From: Chinchilla lanigera
Taxonomy: Eukaryota > Chordata > Mammalia > Rodentia > Chinchillidae
Assembly (NCBI RefSeq): GCF_000276665.1
Contig: NW_004955434.1
Span: 21,856,684 to 21,920,683 of the forward strand
DNA length: 64,000 nucleotides
Direction of reading: 5' to 3'
The notes beneath the pieces were generated by a model, which was given only the letters and a program-made list of their open reading frames with translations, was not told the DNA's origin and did no database searches. Below are positions 11,131-22,760 of the stretch, in pieces (position 1 is the stretch's first letter; each line of letters starts with the position of its first letter). Both the position numbers and the translations under genes were made by a program.

Positions 11131-12317
11131 AGACTTCAACTGGAGGGCCCGGAGTTAACTTGGTGGGAGACTTTTCTGACACTGATGGTTGTTAAACACG
11201 GAACTTGGTTACACTGTGAGCGTCTCTGCTGGGATCCCCTTCCTAGAGGACACTGCTCTTTGGACTATGGTGATAAACTGGACAAACTCCTAATGGAATT
11301 AAATCTTTGGTGGCAGCCTATGAATACTCATGGCTTTCCATCAGACTTAGGTGCCTGTCTATTTTCAAACAGTTCTTTTAGGTTTCCCAGTCTGTTACTC
11401 AAGTTGTAAAAGCTGCCCTGGCTGAGGTAACAAAGCGGTCCATGCAGCCCGTGCTACCTGTGCACTCGCTTGGATCTTGCTGCTCATCACCTAACCCCAC
11501 GGTGAGAACTCTCTAGGCAGAGTGAATGCTCTGGAGTTGGCGTGTGCAGAGCTGGGCTGATGCCCGTATGTGAGGGGGTGCACAGCGGGTCCCGGGCACC
11601 TTCTTTGGGGTTATGTGGAAAACACATTCCTCCTGTGCACAGCTAACGTGAGTTCCCTTCTGGTTCAGTGCCACAGCCTGTAGCCCCGAACCTCCCAGCA
11701 GAGGGAAACAACTATTGCGATGGTGTAATAACAAACGATAGAGTGGAGCTGGCTATATTTCCTTTATTGCTTTTCTTGTTTGCTATATATTTCAAATAAC
11801 ATGAAGACATGAGATTCAAAAAGAAAATACAGAAGCAGGGTGTTTGACTCAAATGGACAGTGGGGTAGGGACATGGTTACCTTTCTTTCCCAAGGCCTCT
11901 GGAGATTTAAAATAAAATCTAGAACTATATACGGACTGTTGTAATTGTTTTAAAAAGCCTGGTGTTATTAACTATTTTAAAAGACATAAGGATACATTTC
12001 AATGTGACAGTCACTTTCTTAGGAAAGCTGGTAAAGTCAGTTAATCTCCCTTCTTCCCTTAATGCCAAGGCCTTTTCTGTGAAGTGTGGAGGGAGGGTGG
12101 GGCTTGCGGGTGTATCTCAAAACTATTAAACCAGGTAGTGTGTAAGATCTGGCTTAGCAAGAATGAGGATTAGTTTTTGTAGCACACTTTCTTAGAAATC
12201 ACCCTGAGAACAACTTTTCTTATTTTGTCTGGAACAGTGCTGCTATGTATAATATGGTCACTTGCTTTCTGGGGTAGCAATCTGTCTTGGTGCAAGGAAG
12301 CTTAACGTTCACATAAC

Positions 12318-12345
12318 TGTGTGTGTGTGTGTACATGTGTGTAGA
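12318..12345 (+). repeat. (TG)n tract
   Basis: A short imperfect run of tgtgtg interrupted by tacatg. Nothing else of note surrounds it. Confidence 0.7.
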
Positions 12346-14520
12346 TGTGGTAGAAAAGCACACGCAGAATTTATGAACCGCATGCGTTGAGATAGGCCAT
12401 CAGACCTACTTAGACACTTGAACGCAGTAATTTCAACAGAGCCTTATTTTAACGCAAGTGCCACCTCCAACTCTGCTTGGCAAGCAGCCCTCCCGCTGTC
12501 TTCTCCTTGGCCAGCTTTCTGGCGAGGTGGCAGGAGCAGGGCACTCTCCTCCACAGCTCGTCTCCTATCTCACTGTCACAGAGACATTCAAAGATGCGAG
12601 CAACGGGGGGAGTTTGCCAGCTTCCTCTCTGCCCAGGGATAAATGCACACTGACAGGATCAAATGTCTAATCAGCGAGGCAGCTGTGTTTTGCTGAACGG
12701 GCTCCAAACCACCTGACTCATGTCTTCCCTATGAAGTAAATTATAATGGCGCCTGTCAGGTGACACCTGTGAGAAGCCCTACAAAGCGTTTTCCCTGAAT
12801 ATAAAGTAGTCGCTGTCTCTTTTCACAATCTTCCGGGCAAGGTTTTAAAATGTTCTGTTGCATCTGTCAGGCTGATAAACAACCTTATGCCTTGGTCCCT
12901 GCACGCGTATTCTGCTTTCCTGGTCGGTCACTGCCCAGTTCAGCTTAGGTCCTGGGAAGGCGAACAGCACCGTCTACTGAGGTGCTTCAGTTCGTTAGGA
13001 GTCAGGTCGGGAGGGCAGCGGGTTACGCTGTGGGCATTCTCAGATGCAGTTCAGAAGTTTCCATTTTAGAATTTTTGGTTTGAACCAAGTTGTTTTCCTG
13101 TCCTCAGGCTGCCCGGGCTACAGGAGCGGTGGCAGCAAGCAAGACCTACTTGGTTTGCTGGGAGTAAATGCAACCACTAGGGCGCAACTAATTTATTTTA
13201 GGTTTGGTGAGGTGTTGGTATGACATTTTGCTATTGTTCTGTATACTGTTCCAGAGAAGCAAAGAGGGTGTCTGCAGTCTGAATCTTTCTCCTGTGCTTT
13301 CTGTTGCATACTCCTCACCTCTGGATCAGCAGTAGGGATATGGCTGGCCATTTCCTTAAGGCTGTAAATGTATATTCTGGGGCTGGGAACACACAGGTGC
13401 GTGTGTGTATGTTTGTACATATATGTGCATAGAGCAAAGCGACCTTATGAGACCAGGAAGAAATGCTCCCTTTGGTTGATGTGCGTGACTTTCCTTTTGT
13501 TTGACTTTGGCAAACGTGATGCTCTTGGCTTTGGAGTTCTGCATGTGGTTGGTTCAGGAGTGACGATGTAACTGATATTGTACAAATCTGGTACTCACGT
13601 ACACAGGCATGCAGGGAAGCGTGTAAAGACGAAGGCCTTGATGTGGAAAGTTTCTTGTAATTGTGTAAATCATTCTAAACTGGCGCATCATCACACACTC
13701 AAAGACACATAAGTAAGAGGAAGCAAGGACAAGCCGTGGAAGGCGCCCGCCCACTAGGCCAGGGAGCACTTCTTCCATAGGCCATGCGACCGCACAGGAT
13801 TCATGTGGGACCGAGGCTTGGAAATGCCGCCTTCTCAGAGCAACTTTTCTTTAAAGCCTGGGACCCTCCCTATGGAACGGAGCTACCAGGTCCGTGGCAA
13901 GTGAGTTCATGCTGGGTGTTTGCACGAGTGTCCAGTGTGAGCCAGGATGGACGGGAGGGAGCAAGCAGGCAGCGGGAGGGCCAGGGAGTGTTGGAATCAG
14001 AATAGGTGACACCAGACGTGTGGTGCCCAAAATCACCTATTGAAACCTTTTAGAGAACAAACCAGTTAATAAAATAGGATTCACACAATAACCATCTGTG
14101 CTCCCCTTCAAGCCATACACAGGGCAAACAACATGTTTTAAAATTAAAAGTTCACTTTCTCACTCTCTAAAAACACAAATTCTTGCCTTTGTACTAAGCC
14201 CTGCCTTTGATGAATGAGATTCGGGCTTGCTCCTCCCACACACCTGAAAACCCAACTGTGCGCGGTTGCAGAGCCTTGAAAGCTAGTGTCCTAAGGAGCA
14301 GAAACTCGGTTTCTTGCTTTCTCTGTGTGTGGGGGCTCCTTTCTGCAGGGTTATTTCCTTGCGGGTGAAGGGCGAGGGTGGGCACTTCCTGCTGTGGCCG
14401 TGCCCTGCAGCGGGAGCTGAGGGTTCGTGGAAGGAGAAATGGCCTAGGTCTGGGGCTTTAGGGCTCTTGGTGTTCATCTGTGAGTCCTGCCTCCCGGCTT
14501 CCTATATTAAGAAGAATGTG

Positions 14521-14626
14521 GGGGCTGGGGATTTAGCTCAGCGGCAAAAGCGCCTGCCTGGCAAGCGCAAGGTCGTGAGTTCGGTTCCCGGTCCCGGAGA
14601 AAAACCAAAAACCAAAAAAAAAAAAA
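14521..14626 (+). repeat. Young ID SINE with intact Pol III boxes
   Basis: The body starts ggggctggggatttagctca, includes a tagctcagcgg A box and a gttcggttcccgg B box, and ends in an interrupted then pure A tail. A perfect 12-base duplication, aagaagaatgtg, flanks it at 14509-14520 and 14627-14638. The perfect TSD and intact boxes suggest a recent insertion. It is antisense in the probable SLC24A2 3' UTR. Confidence 0.9.
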
Positions 14627-16407
14627 AAGAAGAATGTGCTCGTCACACAATCAGAGCAGGCAGAGCTGACTGGAGGCGTGGACACACTGGTGAAGCCCCC
14701 ACACGTGTGTGTGTGGTAGGTGCCCACTTAGATGCGGGTGGGTGTGCAGCCGTGGGTCATCCTCTGTTCATTTGGGAGAAATGAAAGGTTTTACATATTA
14801 TTTCATCAATTTAGTTTGTTCCCCCCATGCCCTTCCAGTTTTATTTTCCACTGAAGTAGACCTGAGAAATAATGCAAAGTGTCAAATAGAACTTGAGGGC
14901 ACTGAATGAGAAGGTCCCATGTAAAGCCGAGCAAAATTAAGAAATCAAAACTTTGGGGTAGTTGGCTTGAAACCAGTACAATGAAGCTATGGAATACAGT
15001 CTTTAGGGGACTCTAAAAGCACAGCGTGTCCCAGCTAGGCTTCTCACGGGAGGAGAGACACAGGTGTTGCTTGGGCTCTAACCAAATCCTTCAGCAGGAC
15101 TCAGAAACCTTCGGGTGCACCAAGGACTGTCTTTGCAGACATCTCTAAACGGTCTCCATCCAAGCAGTACGGATTACAGCTAATTTAGATCTATTGGGGA
15201 TAATGATTCTTAGACACGGAAGCCCTTGATGACCACACTGGAAAATGCTTTATGGAGCTGCTCCCACATTCCCTGTAGGTCTGGCTGAGCACCTCACCTG
15301 GATGGTGTTCGTCTCACACCTCTAGGCTCTTCTGGCAGGCGCTGGGCTAAACGTGAGCCCTTAGCTTCAAAACACACCTAAAGGATGTCCCAGCTAAAAC
15401 CGCCCTCCTTTTGATGACAATGGGATATGTGTTGGAACAATATAGGTCCAGTTTATATAATTTTGCTGTCCTAGAAAAGCACTAATTTGGTTTGCAGTCA
15501 TATTTTCTGCTTGCATGCTGGGGCAATATATGAAAAAAACCAAAACAACCCAATCCTCATCGCCACCTCCCCAAACTAATATCAATCCAGTCTGGGTTTT
15601 ACCTCTGTCTGTCCTAAATACTGGTGAGGGGGTCGAGTCAGCGCACCCCAGTGTGTGCGTGGGGGCAGATAGTCTTCCCTGTTTGGCTTGTGGGAACATT
15701 TTGGAGGGCTCAACTCAGGGTCCCTATAGTCTCTCTACTAAGCCCTCCTCCCCGCAAACTATTTCCCTAAACCACCCACCTTACTAGGCAGGATCCCAGT
15801 AAAGTCCAAGGTAGGCCAAAGGTCATAGCAGTGCCACCTCTATTTGTTGATATCGTGATTTCACCTCTTCCAATTATGAGGTAAAGCCCAGACTGAAGGT
15901 TGATGCCCCTTGTCAAATAGGTACTATAAATATACTAGAGCTATCCCTGAAAAGATGCATTTGTACTTATATATATATATATAATTTTATATATAGTTCT
16001 CTTTCTTTGTGTACAGTTATATATTAATCTATAGGGATGGAAGGAGAGGCATAGTACAGGAGCAGGCAGGACTTGTGTGCTCACGTGTGTCTATGTATAC
16101 CATGTATATCTTATGTGTGTCTGTAGACTCGGACCTTGTTCGCATCACTGCAATGGATGTACCTCCGACCAGCGAGGAGTACCTGTCAGTGGTGAGTGGG
16201 AGAAGCCCCCGACTGGTGGTTCCCTGTGTGTCTTGCACAGAGTCATTTCAGCAGGCGGGGTGAGTCCGTCCCTCCTCCAGTCCACCCGAGAGGGGTGCCT
16301 GGCACCCAGGGCTCTGTGCCAGCTGCTTCTCCTCAAGCGGTCAAAGAGCCCAGCGCCTGGAGAGGGAGGGGCCGTCCATGCTGTTGGTTCAAGACAGGGC
16401 TTCTCTG

Positions 16408-16657
16408 CTAGATGGAGACGGGGCACACGAGAATTCTGTCTTCGAGGAGGACGCTGACCACCAGGAACACAAAGTACAGGCCGAACATGATGAAGCCCAG
16501 CACTTTGTTCATCCGCCATTTGCAGAGGGCGATGGAGAGGATGACGAAGAGCAGCATGATGAACAGGAGGACGATGGCGCAGAAGAGGCCATTGCTGCTG
16601 ACAGCCACGGGCTGGAGCCTGTGGATGACGGTGTACAGGAGCCAGGGCAGCGGCAGC
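16408..16657 (-). CDS. SLC24A2: SLC24A2 terminal coding exon: last helices, C-terminus and stop
   Basis: After a cccctcgcag acceptor the exon supplies the third base of the Gly codon split from the previous exon. It then encodes 82 residues: LPLPWLLYTVIHRLQPVAVSS, a long helix around GLFCAIVLLFIMLLFVILSIAL, a short basic turn CKWRMNK, and the last helix VLGFIMFGLYFVFLVVSVLL, ending EDRILVCPVSI and a TAG stop at 16410-16408. The CPVSI C-terminus is typical of NCKX2. The region upstream on this strand (to 16810) stays open in another frame, but that frame is a shadow. The 3' UTR continues towards lower coordinates. Confidence 0.96.
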
Positions 16658-17248
16658 CTGCGAGGGGCAGAGAGGCGCGGTTAGGTGTGTTAAGAAATGG
16701 GGTATATCTCGGCACTTCAGAAGGGGGTCGTGTTGGGCTCGCTGAGACGTCAGTGTGCAGCTGGCCCAGGAAACTGGCAGGTGAACTTCGAAAAGCTTTT
16801 TCCCGGCCAAGCTGGTGAGAACAGAGAACTTGTTCTGTCACAGAACGACACCAAAGACCGACTGCTGCAGGCAGCCTCTGAATTTCATGACATCATGTTT
16901 TGTTTCCTTCCTATGGAGACGAAAACGTTCTAGGCACCAGAAAGGTGAGCGCGAGGACTTAAAAGTGGGCTATGATTTTCCAGCGGTACACACTGGGTAT
17001 GCAGATTGATGGGTTTCATTTTGCCTGATTCACATATGGACATAACAGACCGTGATCGTTTTCCTCCCCATCAGGGCTTTAACTCCCTCTCCTCTGAAGA
17101 TTCCCTCTTTGGGGGGATTTCACTCCGTATATTTACAAGGTGAGGAGAGGAGAAGATAAATGGACGAAGGTATAGAAATGAATGGTGAAAACGTAAAAAA
17201 TTGTTTTAAAAACAGAGACAGAGAATAACTGATTTAATTAACAATCTA

Positions 17249-17339
17249 TGGATTTTTTTTTTTTTTGGTACTGGAAATCGAACTCAGGACTTTGCACTTG
17301 CCAGGTAGGTGCTTGTGCCACTGAACTATATCCCTGGTC
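17249..17339 (-). repeat. ID SINE, antisense copy with TSD
   Basis: A T tract leads into ggtactggaaatcgaactca, ttgccaggtaggtgcttgtg and ctatatccctgg, the reverse of ID. The 15-base duplication ttaattaacaatcta lies at 17234-17248 and 17340-17354. In the last intron, in the sense orientation of the gene. Confidence 0.88.
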
Positions 17340-18419
17340 TTAATTAACAATCTAAAAACAAGTAAAATTACATGATGATGATCCAATATTGCAGTGTGAT
17401 GTTTATTCTGGAAAAAGATGTTGACAATCTTTTGATGAAAAGAATTTTCTTCTGAAAGAATTGTAGTGTGTTTTAAACCTTATTTTGCATTTTTATACCT
17501 GTTACCTCCCTTTTCATCAGACTTTTAATATCTGACAACATCTTTTGTTTCATATTCTGAAACACATCAGGAAAGCTAATTGCCAGGAATGCTGTGAGAG
17601 CGGGACTCTCTGGGAGACGAATCAGCATTCCTAAGGCATCAAGTGCACGGGGTCTCCAGGGGGTCTGGTGAAGTACAGCCGGCTCTACCCAGTAGGCCTA
17701 ATGATGGAATTCTGCCTGGGAGGAGAGGATGGACTTTTGGATGGGCTTCTGCATGGGTGAGGGAGGTTCAGTTTTGACCTGGGCTCAGGGGTGTGGAAGA
17801 GGAGGTACCCTTTTGAAACTCGGAGTTCTCAAAAAGCAAGTAAGCTGTGAGAAAAATAATAAGGCTGAAAGGGCCAGTGAGTTTACACATCTGTCTCCTC
17901 TGCTGGATAGAGGAGAACCCACACACGGTGGATCTTTGCATTCAAGCAGAACCCACACGCGGTGGATCTTTGCGTTCCCAGGCCTGGCACATGCAGGCTT
18001 CCATTTAGGTGCATATGTTAACCCAGACAAAGCTGAAGTCATTGAAGTAACAGCCTCAGGGCCATCAGTACCGGTCTAAAGCCTGGCCCACCAAAGCCTG
18101 GCCAGCAGGCACCTCTTCAATGACCACTGTTGGGCTGCAGATGGAACAGGTGTAATTCCAGTTTTGGGCAGGAGGGGGCAGTCCTGGAAGCCTGGTTCGG
18201 CAATGGAAAGTCAGAACCGGGATTGGGGGTGCGGGCAGGAGGGGTGGTGAGACAGCATCGAGAACCATCACTAGGGACTCGTCCCATGCAACACTTCTTC
18301 CATACTTTCACATCTCAGGAAGAGAAAGACCCCAACCATTTTACCATTATTGGGATATTATTGGGATACGCTGTAGCTGGGATATTGGGTATCTTGGCAG
18401 GCCCACGTTTTGAAGCTCG

Positions 18420-18690
18420 GTCAGCGGGTTGTGGTGCCCCTGGGAGTGTGTGGCACCTTGAGGAGGCGGGCAGGTGCGGAAGAAGTGAGGTCACTGGGCA
18501 CGCGCCTCTGGCGGGGATGTTGGGACCCTGGCCCCTTCCTCTCTCTGTGTTTGCTGTTAGGCCACCATGAGCAGGTCTCCCGCATGAGCTACTGTGCCAG
18601 CACAGGTCCAAGCAACAGGGACGCGTGCCCGTGTGCGCACACCTCTGAAGCCGTGAGCCAGAGTAAGTGTTTTCTCCATTGATTTTCTCA
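18420..18690 (+). mobile_element. MaLR LTR fragment
   Basis: The order of motifs is that of MaLR LTRs: a gaagaagtgaggtcactggg block, then ggggatgttgggaccctggc with cccttcctctctctgtg, and a final gccgtgagccagag. The 5' part is missing and the copy is old. Confidence 0.6.
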
Positions 18691-18715
18691 GTTATTTGTC
18701 ACAGGGAAAGAAAGC

Positions 18716-18757
18716 CGCGCGCACACACACACACGCACACGCACACACCCACACACA
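18716..18757 (+). repeat. (CA)n microsatellite with CG interruptions
   Basis: The tract cgcgcgcacacacac is followed by more ca units with interspersed cg and ccc. It follows the MaLR fragment in the last intron. Confidence 0.85.
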
Positions 18758-18894
18758 CCTGATTCTAATGAAGTTGAGGCTGACGGCATTTCAGTTAGTT
18801 TGTAAAAACCCTTTTGGAGGGGAACGACATTTTTCATGCCTTTTGATCTATCAATTTTATCATCAGTGATCAAACATGAAGTGCACACATAACT

Positions 18895-19260
18895 TTATTC
18901 AGGAAAATGCTCATTTATTTTGAGTAGTAAAAAGTTGGGATCTCATAATTTCTAATGATAGGGAACTAGTTAAGTAGTGAGTAAGCCAATGGAATACTAC
19001 GTGCCTATTTAAAATCACAAATGTGTAGCGATTCAGGAAAATACTCATGATATAATTTTAAATGCAGGCTTTACTTATTTTTTATTGCAGTGCTGGGCAT
19101 CAAACCTTGTGCCTTGCATATAATTTTAAATTTGAAAGAATTTATATAAAGTGTAATTTCAATGATGTAAAATATATACATATTTAAAAGGGTGGTAGAT
19201 TATCATTGATCTTTATATATATATTTTCTAAATATTTTGTATTAATCTGATGAGCAGAAA
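18895..19260 (+). mobile_element. L1M 3' end fragment
   Basis: Phrases typical of old L1 3' ends are visible: gggaactagttaagtagtga, aatggaatactacgtgcct and the later aaagtgtaatttcaatgatg. A decayed ID fragment (about 19080-19122) sits inside it. Confidence 0.55.
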
Positions 19261-19426
19261 GAAAATGCTGGCGGAGCTACAGAAATTTTACACTTGACAT
19301 TGGCAGTGGTGTCAGTATATTAGAGATGACATCATAAGTTCCTATAAATTCTTGGGAAAGAAGTTTTTGGAAAGGAAATATGCAAAATACATCAATAACC
19401 ATTAACACTTTCCTTTCTTTTTTCTT

Positions 19427-19504
19427 TTTGGTACTGGGAATTGAACTCAGGACCTCGTGCCTGCCAGGCAGGCACTTGTGCCTTTGAGCTACATCCCCAG
19501 CCCA
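19427..19504 (-). repeat. ID SINE, antisense copy
   Basis: The + strand reads ggtactgggaattgaactca, tgcctgccaggcaggcac and gagctacatccccagccc. The body is close to the ID consensus; a clear TSD was not found. Confidence 0.85.
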
Positions 19505-19792
19505 GAATTTTCAAAATATTTAATCCATTAGTAATGCTTACAGGAATTTATCTGAGTAAAATAACTAAGGGAGAAAGTTTTTTAGAATAAAGGTGTATAT
19601 CAAAATAACAATAGCAGAAAATTAAAAATAAAATTCTAGTAAAGGATAATGTTTACACTGAAAACAATAGGATACAATATTTGAAGCCATAAAATAATTT
19701 GAGAGCTATAAAATACTTAAAATGCTTTATATGATTTACTAATAGTACCTCTTTGTACCAGGTATATATGGCTTGAAGGTAGAAAAAATAAG

Positions 19793-19985
19793 CCTAGTGT
19801 GGTGGTGCGTGCTTGTAATCCCATCACTCTGTAAGGCTGAGGCAGGAGGATGGTGAGCTTGAGGTCAGCCTGGGCAGTTTAGTGCCTTTGAAAGGCCCTG
19901 TCTCAAAATAAGAAAGGGTCGGGGCTATACAACTTAGTGAGAAGGCTCTGGGTTCAATTCCGGTAAAAAGAAAAAAAAAAAAATG
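19793..19985 (+). repeat. B1-ID chimeric SINE with TSD
   Basis: A B1 half (ggtggtgcgtgcttgtaatc, aggctgaggcaggaggatgg, aggtcagcctgggcag, ggccctgtctcaaaataag) joins an ID half (ggtcggggctatacaactta, tgggttcaattccgg) and an A tail. The duplication gaaaaaataag flanks it at 19782-19792 and 19986-19996. Confidence 0.85.
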
Positions 19986-20222
19986 GAAAAAATAAGAGCT
20001 CTCTTAGAGGAAAAAAATGAATATTCACTAAGAAAACTATGAAACATTTGGAAGAGAAAATAAAAAATGCTTTGGGGAGTAGGATTAAGGATGATTTTTC
20101 TTTAAACTTTCATTTGCTGCTAGAATAGATGTACCATTTAAGAACAATCAACTAAGAGCATATTGCAACTCACTAGGATCCTATTTTTCAAATTCATGAC
20201 AAATATGTCTAACAATATTTTC

Positions 20223-20377
20223 TTATTTTTTTTTCTTTTTGAGACAGGGTCTCGCTATGTAGTTCAGTCTGGCTTTGAGCTCACTTTGTAACCCAGGCTG
20301 GTCTCGAACTTGCAACGATCCTCCTGCCTCAGCCTCCTGAGTGCTGGGATTACAGGTGTGCCCTACCACACCCGGCC
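20223..20377 (-). repeat. Full-length B1 SINE with perfect TSD
   Basis: The reverse B1 is complete, from a T tract and gagacagggtctcgctatgt through ctcctgcctcagcctcctga to taccacacccggcc. A perfect 15-base duplication, tctaacaatattttc, lies at 20208-20222 and 20378-20392. It is among the youngest elements in the window and is monomeric, which supports a rodent host. Confidence 0.92.
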
Positions 20378-21883
20378 TCTAACAATATTTTCAATTTTTC
20401 TTAGCTTATAGGATTTTCACTTTTTTAACTTCAGAACATTTTCCTCTCCTCATCCTCCTTCTTTTTTGTTTTAACAAGTGATTGATCATTATGCATTCTA
20501 AATGCATAAGCAGTAGAGCTAAGAAACACAGTTTGTGCTACAACAACTTCCTTGAAAATATACACTTTCAAGGCCTTCGTTTAGTCGTCCATTCACCCAG
20601 GCACCCATCCATTCCACAAGCATTTCTCAGGCCACTGTCAGGCATTATGTATCAGGCTTTGGTGGCTCCTGCCCTTCGTGAGTTCCCGAGTTAGCAGGGA
20701 GACAGGGCTGTAGCAACGGTGTGATCTGTGGAGTCTACAGGCACGAGAGCCCTCCAGTCAGGCACGGATCAGAGAAGTCAGGATTGCAGCTCACACTGGA
20801 AAGATAGGTCAGCGTTTCCCGGCAGACCAGCAGGGAGGGCTCTTCAGTGAGAGGGGCCAGCAAAGGAAGGAAGAAGCCCCAGGAGAAGCCTCCCGGGAGG
20901 GGCACACAGTGGGCGCTCAGAGCTGGGTTTTACACACAGATAATGTGGCTAACGGCACAGACTCTCCTCAGTTCCCAACCTCCCACCTCGTTTTCTAGTT
21001 TTATGAATTCTGTGCCCTCAGGATCCACATCTGAGAAACGTAGGTGCTAATATACACTTCATATGATTGTTATGCTGCTTACGTGGGTAAAAGTGTACAT
21101 ACGGTATATATGGTAGACATTATATGAAGTTATATACACATATATAGTAATGAATAGGTAAAAGACAAAACAATACTAAGATGTTCGATGATAAAGTAGA
21201 TGCAGTTCATTGGCTTTGCACACTGAGGTGTCACGAGCCCTGTTCTGTTGGGAGTTACAGGGTGACACCCTCTGTCTTGCTTTCTGAGGGGACTGACATT
21301 CAGGATGACTTGTCAGTTTCCATTTACTCTTGACAAATTAGGTGAAGTGGAGAGAGAACATCCCTCCCAGTCTGGCTCACTCCAGATACTATAATTCATA
21401 TTGGGAATTCCAATTTATTTAATCTCAGGAGAAGATCTTGTGTTTCAACTTTCAAAAACCTAGTATATCTTTAGTGTCATACATAATCCCAAGAACTGCC
21501 AGTGTTTTCCAAGGAAGGAAACAATACTTGTTTTGGGCTTATGTTTGTCCAGTTTTGCCTTAAAACCCAAATCTCACCCAAAGCTGGTCAGGATATTAAT
21601 TACAATATGGAAAAATTATCACGAATCTACTACCAGAGCATCTCAGTCTGGCCTGAATGTCGAATATTCATAACATGTGGTGAATGCAGGTATGTAAGCG
21701 AAATTTCCACAAAGTATTTTCTAAAACATATATTCCATACTCAGGTATGTGTTTCTGGCTACATAGGGATGAATTAGTCTTTAGGTTTTAGGCCCCGAGG
21801 TCCCGGTCATATCTTACAGCCTCTAGGAAGATGACGACAGTGATAGAGCTAGTGTACAGTTTTATAGATTTATCTCTACTCAC

Positions 21884-22050
21884 CCTACAGTGATGTCGAA
21901 AATGTTGCTTCCAACAGAGCTGGACACGGCCATGTCCCCCAACCCCTTCCGGGCTACTATGACACTGGTAATAAGGTCAGGGATGGAGGTCCCGGCAGCC
22001 AGGATGGTCAGACCCATGATCTCTTCACTGATGCCAATGGTCTCGCCAAC
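21884..22050 (-). CDS. SLC24A2: SLC24A2 coding exon: alpha-2 ion-binding repeat
   Basis: The 167-bp exon begins with Val-Gly-Glu-Thr after a tgtgacacag acceptor and encodes 55 residues plus two bases of a Gly codon; the donor is GTGAGT. It holds the alpha-2 repeat, the ion-coordinating motif shared by the Ca2+/cation antiporter superfamily: a GTSIPDL core, the loop [17 protein letters not shown] and then IFD. The Asp of SIPD and the Asp of NIFD correspond, in my recollection of human numbering, to Asp548 and Asp575; the latter is tied to K+ dependence in published mutagenesis. Both are present, which supports an active exchanger. Confidence 0.96.
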
Positions 22051-22589
22051 CTGTGTCACAACGGGCAAACATGGGTGTTGGATGTCACAAAACCATTAGA
22101 GCACAAACATGTCAATGCAGCCCCCTTTCAGTGAGTTCCTCCTGCGTGTTCTGCTAAATTCTGAGATGATAAAGATTAATAAGCCACAATCATTGCCGTG
22201 GAGGAATTCATATTTTTATGACATTCAGACCCAAGAAATTAGCAATGTTCATCTGAGGATTAAATAGATCATTGAAAATGAAAACCAAAAAGAACTGTAG
22301 AGGATTCTTTAGAGTTATGAAAGTCAACTGGCCTTTGAACTTAGGGACCAGCCCCTGACAGTGACACCTAATCTGGGCACAGATCTGCTCTTCAATTTAC
22401 CATCAAAGGTTAAAAACTGACCCATTGTCCCCATTTTCCTTAATATTTCCTATGGTCTGAACCACGCTTGAACACTATTAGCCTCTGCCATTTCCATGGG
22501 AAACAGGATTTGGGGAGCATTCAGGTCTGATAATATAAAACTCTTATTAAAACAGTTGCAGAAAGGCAACAACCAGAGAAGCAGCGAAC

Positions 22590-22760
22590 TTGGCCCAAAG
22601 TCTGGGTTTTTTAATTATTGAGAACTTGACCTACTGGTAACAGTTCCATTGTACAATGTCTTTGATCCTAGCTTTTTAAATTTGTAAAGTGGGGATAATA
22701 ATACCTACCTTGTAAAATGATTGTGGGTAATTTGTATGAAGTCCTTTATAAACAGTGTAT
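22590..22760 (+). repeat. MIR-family fossil
   Basis: The end is diagnostic: ttgtaaagtggggataataa, then tacctaccttgtaaaatgat. The 5' part is weak. Confidence 0.6.

Larger units (their letters stand above)
7630..16407 (-). other. SLC24A2: Probable 3' UTR of SLC24A2 (about 8.8 kb)
   Basis: No other gene was found between the stop codon and a candidate poly(A) signal at 7650. Large parts (about 7640-8110, 9200-9900, 11750-12400) are repeat-poor and AT-rich, as long neuronal 3' UTRs are. I recall the human mRNA as near 11 kb, which would fit. Two ID SINEs (11041-11130, 14521-14626) lie antisense inside it. Longer open frames on the minus strand, such as 10307-10816 (169 codons), show no recognisable domain and are probably chance. 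The limits are inferred, not seen. Confidence 0.5.
16658..21883 (-). other. SLC24A2: SLC24A2 last intron
   Basis: This 5.2 kb intron runs between the alpha-2 exon (donor GTGAGT) and the terminal exon (acceptor ctcgcag). It contains an ID at 17249-17339, a MaLR LTR fragment at 18420-18690, a CA microsatellite at 18716-18757, an L1M fragment at 18895-19260, an ID at 19427-19504, a B1-ID chimera at 19793-19985 and a B1 at 20223-20377. At 17917-17980 a short segment containing acccacac-ggtggatctttg is repeated in tandem. 20400-21880 shows nothing recognisable. Confidence 0.85.

Noticed and set aside
14521..14626. tRNA gene
   Set aside because: A and B boxes are present, but the body is an ID SINE without a cloverleaf acceptor stem, and it has an A tail and TSD.
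16145..16810. 221-codon open frame on the minus strand and the opposing one at 16378-16818
   Set aside because: Both overlap the SLC24A2 terminal exon in other frames; the true frame is fixed by the splice acceptor and the NCKX2 C-terminus.
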